Below, piece by piece: positions 9,056 to 16,683 of a stretch of 43,065 nucleotides of DNA (the stretch's first letter is position 1; every line of letters starts with the position of its first letter). Under the pieces are notes generated by a model, which ran no database searches, was not told the origin of the DNA, and was given only the letters and a program-made list of their open reading frames with translations. Location: positions 1 through 43,065 of the forward strand of contig VSNM01000048.1 in assembly GCA_009774245.1 (NCBI GenBank). Direction: 5' to 3'. The translations under genes were made by a program, and so were the position numbers. The stretch is from Lachnospiraceae bacterium. GTDB taxonomy: Bacteria > Bacillota > Clostridia > Lachnospirales > Lachnospiraceae.

Positions 9056-9380
9056 CAAAAATTCCTTCTTGTAAATCAATTTAATCCTACACTCTTTGAT
9101 ATTTTTACATATGCTTTCATCTCCTCCCAAAAATAACGCAATTTACTGCTACTATTTCAAATATTACTTCGACTATTTAGAAATCACAATCTTTGTCTAT
9201 TCATTTTACTGTCAATAATTATGATTTTAGCCATCAAAGTAATAATGAATATATCAGTAAATATCAATACACAAGCCAAAATGCAATCATTCCCGCTCAA
9301 TGAGCAAAAATAGCAATCATACGTAGCCAATAATAATCTTAAATTAATATTTTTTATCATTTTATGATATCATATATACT

Positions 9381-9407
9381 ATATCGTCTTAATTCACTAA
9401 TTATTAA
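9381..9407 (-). promoter_or_regulatory. Candidate sigma-D/FliA-type promoter
   Basis: Minus strand reads TTAA-N15-GACGATAT, close to the SigD consensus TAAA-N15-GCCGATAT. The same element, same spacing and a shared GCTATTAA start occur at 18304-18330 ahead of blaI. It would drive the secreted-protein gene about 325 bp downstream; a closer promoter cannot be excluded. Confidence 0.45.
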
Positions 9408-9426
9408 TAGCCAAACAATTATTTTA

Positions 9427-9469
9427 TAAAAAAAGTCTACATTTAACATTTCTATGCTAAGTGCAGACT
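9427..9469 (-). terminator. Terminator of the RiPP operon
   Basis: Minus strand: AGTCTGCACTTAGCA pairs with TGTTAAATGTAGACT (one mismatch, two G-U) followed by seven T. It lies 20 bp after the stop of the ABC transporter gene. Confidence 0.9.
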
Positions 9470-9488
9470 AAAATTTTGTAAGTTCAGA

Positions 9489-11189
9489 TTAAGTATGAAG
9501 ATTTCTCCAATATTTACTCTTTTTTACGTTTTCACATTCCCCGATTATATTAACTTTTCCGCTTTCCAATATCACAACTTGATTCATTTCATTTAAAATT
9601 TCCTCTTTATGCGTTATCACGATTACTGTCTTATATTTAAGCCTGGTATGCAGCAATGCATTTATCTGTTGTTCTGAACAGGCATCCGTGCTCGATGTTA
9701 CCTCATCAAATACCACAATTGGGCGATCATGAATCAACGCTCTGGCAAGCGCTATTTTCTGTTTCTGTCCGCCAGAAAGCATTGTGCCATTCTGTCCTAC
9801 CATATAATCTAATGAAACAGCCTCAATAAATTCAAATAATCCGCTATCCTTGCAGGCATCCAATATCAATTTGTCCTCTACCTGTTTATACAGACTAATA
9901 TTATTGCGAATGGTATCATTAAAAAGATATATGTCCTGACTTACCACCGAAAACATATTTCTGTATTCATCCAATGAAATATTTAATATTTCATTTCCCG
10001 CTAGAAGTATCATTCCTTTTGTTGGCGTATACATCCGAAGAAGTAAATCTATAATTGTACTTTTCCCTGAACCATTTTTACCAATCAGGGCAGTTTTACT
10101 TCCTTTTGGAAAAATAAGATTTATGTTTTCTAATATTGGCTTATCATTATGATATGCAAATGATACCTGTCGAAACTCTATGTCACCAAACTCTGGCACT
10201 AACGTCTGGTTGTCATCATTTTCTTCCTCCATATCCATAAACTCATAATATCTTTTAGTCGAGGGAATGATACCTGATAGTAAATATCCAATGTTCAATA
10301 TTGCAGATATAGGTCCCGTGACATATACACTATATGTAATAAAGGCAAATACACTTCCGACAGAAAGCCGCATATCAAATACCAGATTTGCGCCAATAAT
10401 ATATATAATGGTGAGCAGAAGATGTACCATGACATTATCTGTAAGTCCGTTCCATTGCGTGAGCATATTCATCTTCTTTTGTCTACTGATTACAGAAGTC
10501 TGTCTGCCGGCAAATTCTTCACATTTGTTTCCCAATATCCCAAATATTTTAACTTCCCTTACGCCTCCAACAGTATCCCCAAACCATCCGGCATATTTTT
10601 CGCTCTCTGCAATATATTCGTCCATGATAAGTTTCCGTTTTTTTGCAAAGTATTTCATCATAAAAATTTTTATGGGAATAAAAAAAATCACCACCAGTGC
10701 CATTCTGTAATCCAATATAAAAAGTCCAATCATTCCGCCTGCCACACTAAATGCCTGAGTTAATACAAAAAATACACCATTATCCGCAATGGATGCCATA
10801 TTGCCAATATCCATATTTATATTATTCAATATTTCCGCATAATTCTTATTGCTGAAATATCCTGTTTTTATCTTCATCAAATGTTTAAATGACTGTTCTG
10901 ACAAAAAATACTGTATGTTTGCTGCTATATCCACACGCTTTTTTTCTTTTATAATGTCGATAACTGCTATGACCATATAAATGAGGAAGGAGCTCACCAC
11001 CAGTTCTACCAGTAATTCCTTATCTCCTCCTATGAATCCATCATCCATAATTCTCCTGCTCAATAACGGAATACACATATTTAATCCCGTTGATATAAGA
11101 AGGCAGCATAGAATGAAAGCAATTATTTTTTTATAATCTTCCAACAGCATAAACAATCTTTTTAATGCTGCCTTATTGCTCATCTTCAT
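9489..11189 (-). CDS. ABC transporter, fused permease and ATPase (peptide exporter)
   Basis: 566 aa. Residues 20-310 carry about six membrane spans (for example 'KIIAFILCCLLISTGLNM' at 21-38); the ATPase half has Walker A GKNGSGKST (370-378), signature LSGGQ (471-475), Walker B 'IVVFDE' (491-496) and an H-loop 'VITHKEE'. It is a half-transporter likely to act as a dimer. There is no N-terminal C39 peptidase domain, so processing must be done by another protein, fitting the subtilase just upstream. The start overlaps the subtilase stop by 17 bp with ACGGAGG as RBS. Last gene of the RiPP operon. Confidence 0.93.
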   Translation of the reverse strand: MKMSNKAALKRLFMLLEDYKKIIAFILCCLLISTGLNMCIPLLSRRIMDDGFIGGDKELLVELVVSSFLIYMVIAVIDIIKEKKRVDIAANIQYFLSEQSFKHLMKIKTGYFSNKNYAEILNNINMDIGNMASIADNGVFFVLTQAFSVAGGMIGLFILDYRMALVVIFFIPIKIFMMKYFAKKRKLIMDEYIAESEKYAGWFGDTVGGVREVKIFGILGNKCEEFAGRQTSVISRQKKMNMLTQWNGLTDNVMVHLLLTIIYIIGANLVFDMRLSVGSVFAFITYSVYVTGPISAILNIGYLLSGIIPSTKRYYEFMDMEEENDDNQTLVPEFGDIEFRQVSFAYHNDKPILENINLIFPKGSKTALIGKNGSGKSTIIDLLLRMYTPTKGMILLAGNEILNISLDEYRNMFSVVSQDIYLFNDTIRNNISLYKQVEDKLILDACKDSGLFEFIEAVSLDYMVGQNGTMLSGGQKQKIALARALIHDRPIVVFDEVTSSTDACSEQQINALLHTRLKYKTVIVITHKEEILNEMNQVVILESGKVNIIGECENVKKSKYWRNLHT

Positions 11190-12567
11190 CCTCCGTCAAA
11201 AATGCAATCAGACGATTATACACTTCTCTAATTTCCTTCTCCCCAATAGCTTCAAAACAAATCTGTGTTCTTTTTATTCCATCACAGTAAACCACTATAT
11301 CTGTCTTTTCTCCCCTGTTTTCTATTTCAATAAATATTTCCGCATATCCGTTAAAAATATCTTTCTCATTTTTTTTCATTCCACAGACAATTAAATCTGA
11401 CTGATTATAATACGTCTGCCAATATATAAAATCAACTATTTTATTTCTAACGCAAGTATCCGCATCCAATGGGATATACTCTAAATAGTATAACACACTT
11501 TCCGTTTCTGATGAAACAGTATAGGCATTATACCCTTCTACTTCAAAACATTTCCTTAATTCCGTCAGCCACCATATAACATCCTGCCCACTGTCAAGCC
11601 TTAAAATAATAACTGGTATATTAATATTTTCATTTTTCTCCCTTGAACGTTCAATTTGTGTCTCCCTGTTTTTTCTGCTCCAAAAAAAATACTGCGTATC
11701 CGGTTCTTCTATCGTTTCCCGCCCAAGATAGACAATATGCTTATCATTGTATTTCTCCACTTCATTCCCATCATATAATATAACTGTATCTGCATTTTCT
11801 GCTTCTTTGACCACATCAAAATAAACATCTGCTTTACTGATTAACTTATTTTGGAATATCCACCCGTTCTCTATCCAGTCAGGGACATACTGCACACAAT
11901 CTTTTCCAGCCTTTAAATAAAGCTGTTTCTTTATCTGCCATACATTCGCATTTTCCTTCATTGCCAATAGCTGCCCTATCATTGCCGTAACATATGGTGC
12001 CGCATAGCTGTTATTCCTTTGAAGCAATATACGCTTGTCTGCCAGCTGGAATTCATGTTGTGAAGGAGCAGTAAAATCAACACCTCTATTACACAGACTT
12101 TCATCATCAGTGCCAAAGGTATCAGCAGTTCTTACACCAATTACACTCGAAAAAGATGCCGGATACGCTGTATAACCACTATTTGCTGTCGCCGCCACAA
12201 TTATAAGCCCTCTGTTGGCATAATGATTTATTGTCCGCAGAATCTTACCTTTATCCTTAAAATGCGTTGTCCCAAAGCTCAAATTAACAAGTCTTATACC
12301 ATTTGACAAACACCATCTGAGAGCAGATTCCAGCGCAGACACATCCCCCCTGCCAGTGCCATCAAGGATCTTGTAACTGTATAACCGTACATTTGCACAG
12401 TTCCATCCTATGATAATGGCACAATTTGTTCCATGCATAAACAAATCCCCATTGTCATCAGTATGTCCTTCGCTATGTTGAATAACATCGTACAATCCGT
12501 ATAATGCAAGTATATTTTCATCTATTCCACTGTCAAGTATTGCTATTTCTGTTTTTTTCATTTCCAT
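11173..12567 (-). CDS. Cytoplasmic S8 (subtilisin-like) protease of the RiPP cassette
   Basis: 464 aa, no signal peptide or propeptide. Triad visible: Asp12 in 'AILDSGID', His45 in 'MHGTNCA', Ser187 in 'NNSYAAPYV'; Asn129 in 'AATANSG' is the oxyanion residue. The Ser motif is NSYAAP rather than GTSMAAP. Residues 230-464 are not protease: 'NIPVIILRLDSGQDV' through 'LRKCFEVEGY' (315-350) resembles residues 140-175 of the neighbouring 353-aa maturation protein. It likely cuts the precursor before export. The gene starts 5 bp after the carrier-like gene; RBS is weak, so coupling is likely. Confidence 0.88.
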   Translation of the reverse strand: MEMKKTEIAILDSGIDENILALYGLYDVIQHSEGHTDDNGDLFMHGTNCAIIIGWNCANVRLYSYKILDGTGRGDVSALESALRWCLSNGIRLVNLSFGTTHFKDKGKILRTINHYANRGLIIVAATANSGYTAYPASFSSVIGVRTADTFGTDDESLCNRGVDFTAPSQHEFQLADKRILLQRNNSYAAPYVTAMIGQLLAMKENANVWQIKKQLYLKAGKDCVQYVPDWIENGWIFQNKLISKADVYFDVVKEAENADTVILYDGNEVEKYNDKHIVYLGRETIEEPDTQYFFWSRKNRETQIERSREKNENINIPVIILRLDSGQDVIWWLTELRKCFEVEGYNAYTVSSETESVLYYLEYIPLDADTCVRNKIVDFIYWQTYYNQSDLIVCGMKKNEKDIFNGYAEIFIEIENRGEKTDIVVYCDGIKRTQICFEAIGEKEIREVYNRLIAFLTEDEDEQ

Positions 12568-12572
12568 ACATC

Positions 12573-12827
12573 TCAGCTCTGCTGCTTCTCAAGTTTTTCA
12601 TATACCGCCCCAACCATATTATCCAGATAATCAAACCTTTCGTCCAAAACATTCCGTTCCTCAAATTTTATTCCAAAATGTTTCTCTACTGCAAAATAAA
12701 GCTGTAGTAAATCTCTGGGCAACAGTCCATTTCCCAGATCAAGCAGACTTATTTCTTCACTTATCGTAAGATGAATTGTACTTTCAATATACTGCTTAAT
12801 CCATTCTTTTATTGCTTCCTTGTCCAT
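12573..12827 (-). CDS. Acyl-carrier-protein-like peptide maturation protein
   Basis: 84 aa from ATG 12827 (RBS AAAGGAGG). The fold pattern is that of an ACP: 'LLDLGNGLLPRDLLQLYFAVEKHFGI' matches the ACP helix II region 'LGxDSLxxxELxxxLEExFGI'. The serine that takes phosphopantetheine is replaced by Leu (GNGLLP), so no covalent acyl carriage is expected. I recall an ACP-related family (TIGR04069) in this type of RiPP cassette. Probably a binding or scaffold subunit. Confidence 0.75.
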   Translation of the reverse strand: MDKEAIKEWIKQYIESTIHLTISEEISLLDLGNGLLPRDLLQLYFAVEKHFGIKFEERNVLDERFDYLDNMVGAVYEKLEKQQS

Positions 12828-12837
12828 ATGTCCTCCT

Positions 12838-13899
12838 TTAATATTGTTCATATTTTCCGTATAACAATAATTTTCTTTCCACTTGTTCAAAAAAACTGTT
12901 TTCCTTTAAATCTTCCGCAGAATAAACCATATACCTGCTTTCCGGAATCTTCAGGTGCGGCAGATAACCATATGTTAATTTTTCTGACCACACTGAATTA
13001 GATATCGGACAAAATTGCGATACAAAATACGCATCTATATTAACATTATATTTATATTTTGCCATTTCTGATATTTCAGCGTAAAAATCGTCATTATAAT
13101 CCTCATTAGCCATCAATGATGTTATAACAAAGTCCGGCTGTACTGCATTAAACATTTCATAAGCATAAAGCCCGAAGCTGAAACGGTGCTTATTATTTAA
13201 CGCAATTATGGAATCTGGTATACCTAAAAGGATAACGTCCGGCTTCTCTTCAATAGAAATATTTTTAATCATCCTGTTAAGTGCATAAACTTTGTCTATA
13301 TCTGAGTATTCGTTATTGAACAAAAAGTCGGGTAATGAATGAAATCCATACAGCGCACTTATCTTCTTTGTTCCAATCTGACTAACTTTATATCCTTTAT
13401 CAATGAAGTTTTTTCTAAGATATAGTTGCAGATTAAATTTTTGCACATTCTGACCAATTCCCATGACAGCAACAATGGGTACATCTATGTTCAATATATC
13501 AGAGGTATTATTCCAGTTTTTTTCTGCTATTTTTACCGTTTCATAATCAATTTCCAGCAATTTTACCTGATAATTTTCGCAAATCCCTCTTATTTGTGGA
13601 AGGTATTCTTCCTCAGTACATATAATATCTTTTCCATTTGAACACATATATTCAGCTATACGATAAAGCTCATTCTCATCTGGAACCTTATCAATAATGC
13701 AAAATGTCTCAAAATCACCAGACTGAATCCTGCCCTCACTATAATCATTAAAAGTACAAATTTCATTTGCACAATTTTCAAAGTTTACCGGCAGAATACC
13801 ATTGCAGCACATGAAACGTACAATATTGTAATTAAATAGTTCCCTATATGCTTTAATATAGCTTTGCTCAGCCGAATATGGATAAACAACAATATTCAT
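12838..13899 (-). CDS. Peptide maturation protein (TIGR04066-like)
   Basis: 353 aa from ATG 13899 (RBS GGGAGGAG), 4 bp after the radical SAM stop. N-terminal 'MNIVVYPYSAEQSYIKAYREL' begins like the family I remember as TIGR04066, found with CcpM-type radical SAM enzymes. Residues 140-180 'VPIVAVMGIGQNVQKFNLQ' look like a degenerate P-loop: the Lys is there but Gly and Ser/Thr next to it are Gln and Phe. 'KPDVILLGIPDS' could be the following Walker B-like strand. Role unknown; maybe a substrate-handling partner. Confidence 0.7.
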   Translation of the reverse strand: MNIVVYPYSAEQSYIKAYRELFNYNIVRFMCCNGILPVNFENCANEICTFNDYSEGRIQSGDFETFCIIDKVPDENELYRIAEYMCSNGKDIICTEEEYLPQIRGICENYQVKLLEIDYETVKIAEKNWNNTSDILNIDVPIVAVMGIGQNVQKFNLQLYLRKNFIDKGYKVSQIGTKKISALYGFHSLPDFLFNNEYSDIDKVYALNRMIKNISIEEKPDVILLGIPDSIIALNNKHRFSFGLYAYEMFNAVQPDFVITSLMANEDYNDDFYAEISEMAKYKYNVNIDAYFVSQFCPISNSVWSEKLTYGYLPHLKIPESRYMVYSAEDLKENSFFEQVERKLLLYGKYEQY

Positions 13900-13903
13900 A
13901 TTT

Positions 13904-15334
13904 CTATACTCCTCCCTCGAAATCACAGCCAAAACTCTTTAGTACAATATAATTTTTTATGAATTCTTCAGCATTTTTTCTTGACTGATCACACCATTTC
14001 AAGCGATTAGATGCTTCTATTCTGCCATTTTCGCCAGCCTTTGCCACGCACTGGGAACACATTTTATAGCACCAGCATGCACTGCATTCTTTTTCCGTTA
14101 TCTTTGCTATATTTAAAATCTTTTTGGCATTTTCTAAGTCAAACCCGCTTTCCAGGCTGCCTATACATAATTCGCTCGATTCCTCATCTACCCGTTCGCA
14201 CGGAAAAAATTTGCCTTCCACTGTAACAAAGAAACGCTGTATTCCCGGCAGACATTGTCCCCCCGGACTTATTTTTTCATCATTCATCTGCATTCCGACA
14301 AACCGATCTTTAATAACTTGTCTCAGTGAAGCTACCTCACTGCTATATAAAGTAGGCTTAAATCTGGTAAAAAGTTCCTTATTGCACGCATACAAATACG
14401 TCTTAAATATTTCATAATTGGATATGGCTATTAGTTCTGGATTAACCGGTTCTGCATCCTTTTTACTAATGGGATTAATATAATTTGAAGTGACATTCAT
14501 GCCTTTAACAGTTTCATAATTTAAGAAAAACTCACTTGAACAGGCTACATTTTGTTTCAAATCTATAACCGCATTAAATCCTATGTTTTTTGTGAAATTC
14601 GGTATTTCTTTCCTAATTTGTTCCAGATTCTGCATTACCGTATCAAATGTCCCCTTATTGCTGTTCGCAAATATACGGTTGCTGTCATGAGTCGCTTTTG
14701 GTCCGTCTAAGCTTATAGTAATATTAAACTTTTTATCATACAGATATTTTGCAGTTTCCATATTCAGCAAGGTTGCATTGGTTGTCATGTTAAAAAGAAT
14801 TCTTTTCCCTATAAATATCCTCTCCGCATAGTCCACAGCCTCCTGTATCAGGGAAAATTCCAGCAACGGTTCTCCGCCATAAAACCCTATGGATATTTCT
14901 TTACTGTTCATAGAATGTTTTGCCAAAAAGTCTATGGCCTGCTTCGCAACTTCCACGGACATTCTTTTGTTATTATGAACCCTATTTATATAGCTACCTG
15001 AATAAACACAATACTGGCATCTTAAATTGCAGTTTTGTGTAACCTGCAATATAATAGTATTCAGGTTATTTTCATATAAACTCTCCAATAATGATGTTTC
15101 AAAATGCTCAACAATAACGTTTTCATTTGCTGGTCGTAAGCAGCCTGAATCTGTCAAATATTCAAGTTCATCTTTTAATTCACCCGTTACCTCCATTTCC
15201 CTGCCTTTTTGATTGGACAAAAGAAATTTGCACATATCTTTTGTAATTGAAAAAATTGCATTGGTAGCAACATCATACATAAAATACTGGTTATATAATT
15301 CTAAAATATGTATATTTGATTCTGATATTGTCAT
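13904..15334 (-). CDS. ccpM: Radical SAM/SPASM maturase for Cys-rich peptide (CcpM-like)
   Basis: 476 aa from ATG 15334 (AAGGAG 6 bases upstream). Cys102, Cys106 and Cys109 in 'CNLRCQYCVYSG' bind the [4Fe-4S] cluster that splits SAM; 'GFYGGEPLLEF' is the SAM-binding GGE motif. The C-terminal part has the SPASM-type Cys pattern ('CLPG', 'FFPCERV', 'CSACWCYKMCSQC') for auxiliary clusters. The N-terminal ~90 residues look like a RiPP recognition (RRE/PqqD-like) domain by position only. It probably forms thioether links on the Cys run of the precursor, 78 bp upstream. Confidence 0.9.
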   Translation of the reverse strand: MTISESNIHILELYNQYFMYDVATNAIFSITKDMCKFLLSNQKGREMEVTGELKDELEYLTDSGCLRPANENVIVEHFETSLLESLYENNLNTIILQVTQNCNLRCQYCVYSGSYINRVHNNKRMSVEVAKQAIDFLAKHSMNSKEISIGFYGGEPLLEFSLIQEAVDYAERIFIGKRILFNMTTNATLLNMETAKYLYDKKFNITISLDGPKATHDSNRIFANSNKGTFDTVMQNLEQIRKEIPNFTKNIGFNAVIDLKQNVACSSEFFLNYETVKGMNVTSNYINPISKKDAEPVNPELIAISNYEIFKTYLYACNKELFTRFKPTLYSSEVASLRQVIKDRFVGMQMNDEKISPGGQCLPGIQRFFVTVEGKFFPCERVDEESSELCIGSLESGFDLENAKKILNIAKITEKECSACWCYKMCSQCVAKAGENGRIEASNRLKWCDQSRKNAEEFIKNYIVLKSFGCDFEGGV

Positions 15335-15360
15335 ATAGTTCTCCTTGTGTAAATAGTACA

Positions 15361-15390
15361 TAAGGCTTTACTGATTTCAGCAAAGCCTTA
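15361..15390 (-). promoter_or_regulatory. Stable hairpin between precursor and maturase genes
   Basis: TAAGGCTTTGCTG pairs with CAGTAAAGCCTTA (one G-U) around AAAT on the minus strand, 21 bp after the precursor stop. It has no T-run, so it is likely an RNA stabiliser, processing site or weak attenuator that keeps precursor mRNA in excess over the enzymes. Confidence 0.75.
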
Positions 15391-15411
15391 CCCAATTGAA
15401 ATTACTCAATT

Positions 15412-15606
15412 CTAACCAAGCAGCAACAAAGTACCCCTACTTTGAGATCCCGTAGTAGAATATTCAGCATTTGTTGCAATCTGATTCCCGTTTGCAGTTC
15501 CAATGCTATGGCAATTATTGCATTTGCAAGCACACCAGCAAGTACATGAGCAAGCATATGCCATAAAAGTACCTGTTTCCATTGTATTCTTCTTACCAAG
15601 TTTCAT
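15412..15606 (-). CDS. Cys-rich RiPP precursor peptide (CLI_3235-like)
   Basis: 64 aa. A short leader MKLGKKNTMETGTFMAYA is followed by seven Cys at 19, 21, 23, 25, 27, 29 and 32 (CxCxCxCxCxCxxC), then a 32-aa Thr/Asn/Ser/Gly-rich tail ending in TLLLLG. The MKLGKKN start and alternating Cys match what I recall of the CLI_3235 bacteriocin-like precursors. RBS AAGGAGGAAAC lies 4 bases upstream; TATATAAAT about 30 bp upstream may be a -10. The core sits in the middle rather than at the C-terminus, so both ends may be trimmed. Confidence 0.85.
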   Translation of the reverse strand: MKLGKKNTMETGTFMAYACSCTCWCACKCNNCHSIGTANGNQIATNAEYSTTGSQSRGTLLLLG

Positions 15607-15657
15607 TGTAGTTTCCTCCTTCCTTATGTATTTATATAGTAAAAACCATTGGCATTT

Positions 15658-16275
15658 CTATATCTTCTGGTCAAAGCTATTTCTTCTTGTCATAGTATCA
15701 GCAATAACGATACCCGAATCAAATGATAACTTCATATTTTCATCTAATCGCTGTTCTTCTAACTTCCCATCCTCTATTTTTCTTTCTTCCGCCTTCTTTT
15801 CCTCTTCTTTCTTTTCTTCTCTTATCTTCTTAATTCTTTCCTGCAATTCTTCTCTTGTTTTTTCTGTTCCTGAATCAGCTTCAAACCGACCAACCATTTC
15901 TGTAGTTATATCATCGTATCCATTGATACTGATATTGCAACTTAATATCTTACTACCACATGCTGACGCTGCCGATTTCAAATTATCAAATACTTTTGGT
16001 AACAAAGACAGATTGTATTCCAACCATTCTGATGTCTTTTCATCTCCTAACGCTTTTGACAAAAGAGAACCGTTTATTTCCACAGAATACTCAGTGCTTT
16101 TCAAGCACTTATATTTTTCTGTCAGATAATTTCTATACTCACGAGTATTACTGTGTGTTTTTTCTGCCGTCTGCTGTTCTGTTGCATTTTTTGCATTTTC
16201 AGAACTGTCCTTTGGTTTTTTTTGAGTGTAGTAATTTGCATATGTTGTATAATTATTTACACCTGTTATTGCCAT
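15658..16275 (-). CDS. Hypothetical protein with charged coiled-coil C-terminus (DUF6033-like, tentative)
   Basis: 205 aa, RBS GGGAGG. The N-terminus MAITGVNNYTTYANYY and the block 'EYRNYLTEKYKCL' plus 'SEWLEYNLSLLP' recall Lachnospiraceae proteins labelled DUF6033; I am not certain. Residues 138-185 are an almost pure Glu/Lys/Arg helix ('RIKKIREEKKEEEKKAEERK'), surely a coiled coil. No signal peptide. It ends 52 bp before the RiPP precursor and could be cotranscribed with it, but nothing ties it to peptide maturation. Function unknown. Confidence 0.65.
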   Translation of the reverse strand: MAITGVNNYTTYANYYTQKKPKDSSENAKNATEQQTAEKTHSNTREYRNYLTEKYKCLKSTEYSVEINGSLLSKALGDEKTSEWLEYNLSLLPKVFDNLKSAASACGSKILSCNISINGYDDITTEMVGRFEADSGTEKTREELQERIKKIREEKKEEEKKAEERKIEDGKLEEQRLDENMKLSFDSGIVIADTMTRRNSFDQKI

Positions 16276-16387
16276 AATCTTACCTCCCCTGTATTATAAA
16301 AACTCTTCAACTCGTCATCATATCTATATAATTAATTTCAATCCACTTTATACAAATACCATAGTTAATGCACTTATAATCAATTAA

Positions 16388-16630
16388 TTATACGTTATCT
16401 GTTATCCAGTCATCATCTACCCACACACCTTTTGTTTCATTCCATCTGCGATACTGTACCACGCCATTGATAACCCTAAATTTTGTAACAATTACATCAG
16501 CCCTCGGTTCTATAGATACATTTGTACTCATAGTTTGATATGCACCACTACATTCCGCTGCACGAATATTAACAACAGGACTAAAGATCATCACTGAAAA
16601 AACAAATAAAATAAATATCTTATATTTCAT
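16388..16630 (-). CDS. Small secreted protein
   Basis: 80 aa from ATG 16630 (AAGGAT upstream). 'MKYKIFILFVFSVMIF' to 'IRAAEC' is a signal peptide; the mature part is about 55 aa with the motif 'VQYRRWNETKGVWVDDDWI'. The 'IxPRADVIxxKFRxxNGxxQYRRWNxTxxxWVDxxWI' pattern is familiar to me as a recurring small secreted family of gut Firmicutes without assigned function. One Cys near the mature N-terminus. It lies between the blaR1-like gene and the coiled-coil gene. Confidence 0.7.
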   Translation of the reverse strand: MKYKIFILFVFSVMIFSPVVNIRAAECSGAYQTMSTNVSIEPRADVIVTKFRVINGVVQYRRWNETKGVWVDDDWITDNV

Positions 16631-16683
16631 ACTAATCCTTCCCAACTATCTTTCATAATACGTTTATAACTTCAAACTACCAT

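Larger units (their letters stand above)
9056..9488. other. AT-rich intergenic region between two minus-strand units
   Basis: Contains the RiPP operon terminator (9427-9469), the candidate sigma-D-type promoter (9381-9407) and a perfect 12-bp palindrome TATGATATCATA near 9364. No gene seen. Confidence 0.5.

Noticed and set aside
15402..15599. Open frame overlapping the RiPP precursor in another frame on the same strand
   Set aside because: No RBS, and the Cys-rich frame has a strong RBS and a family-like start.
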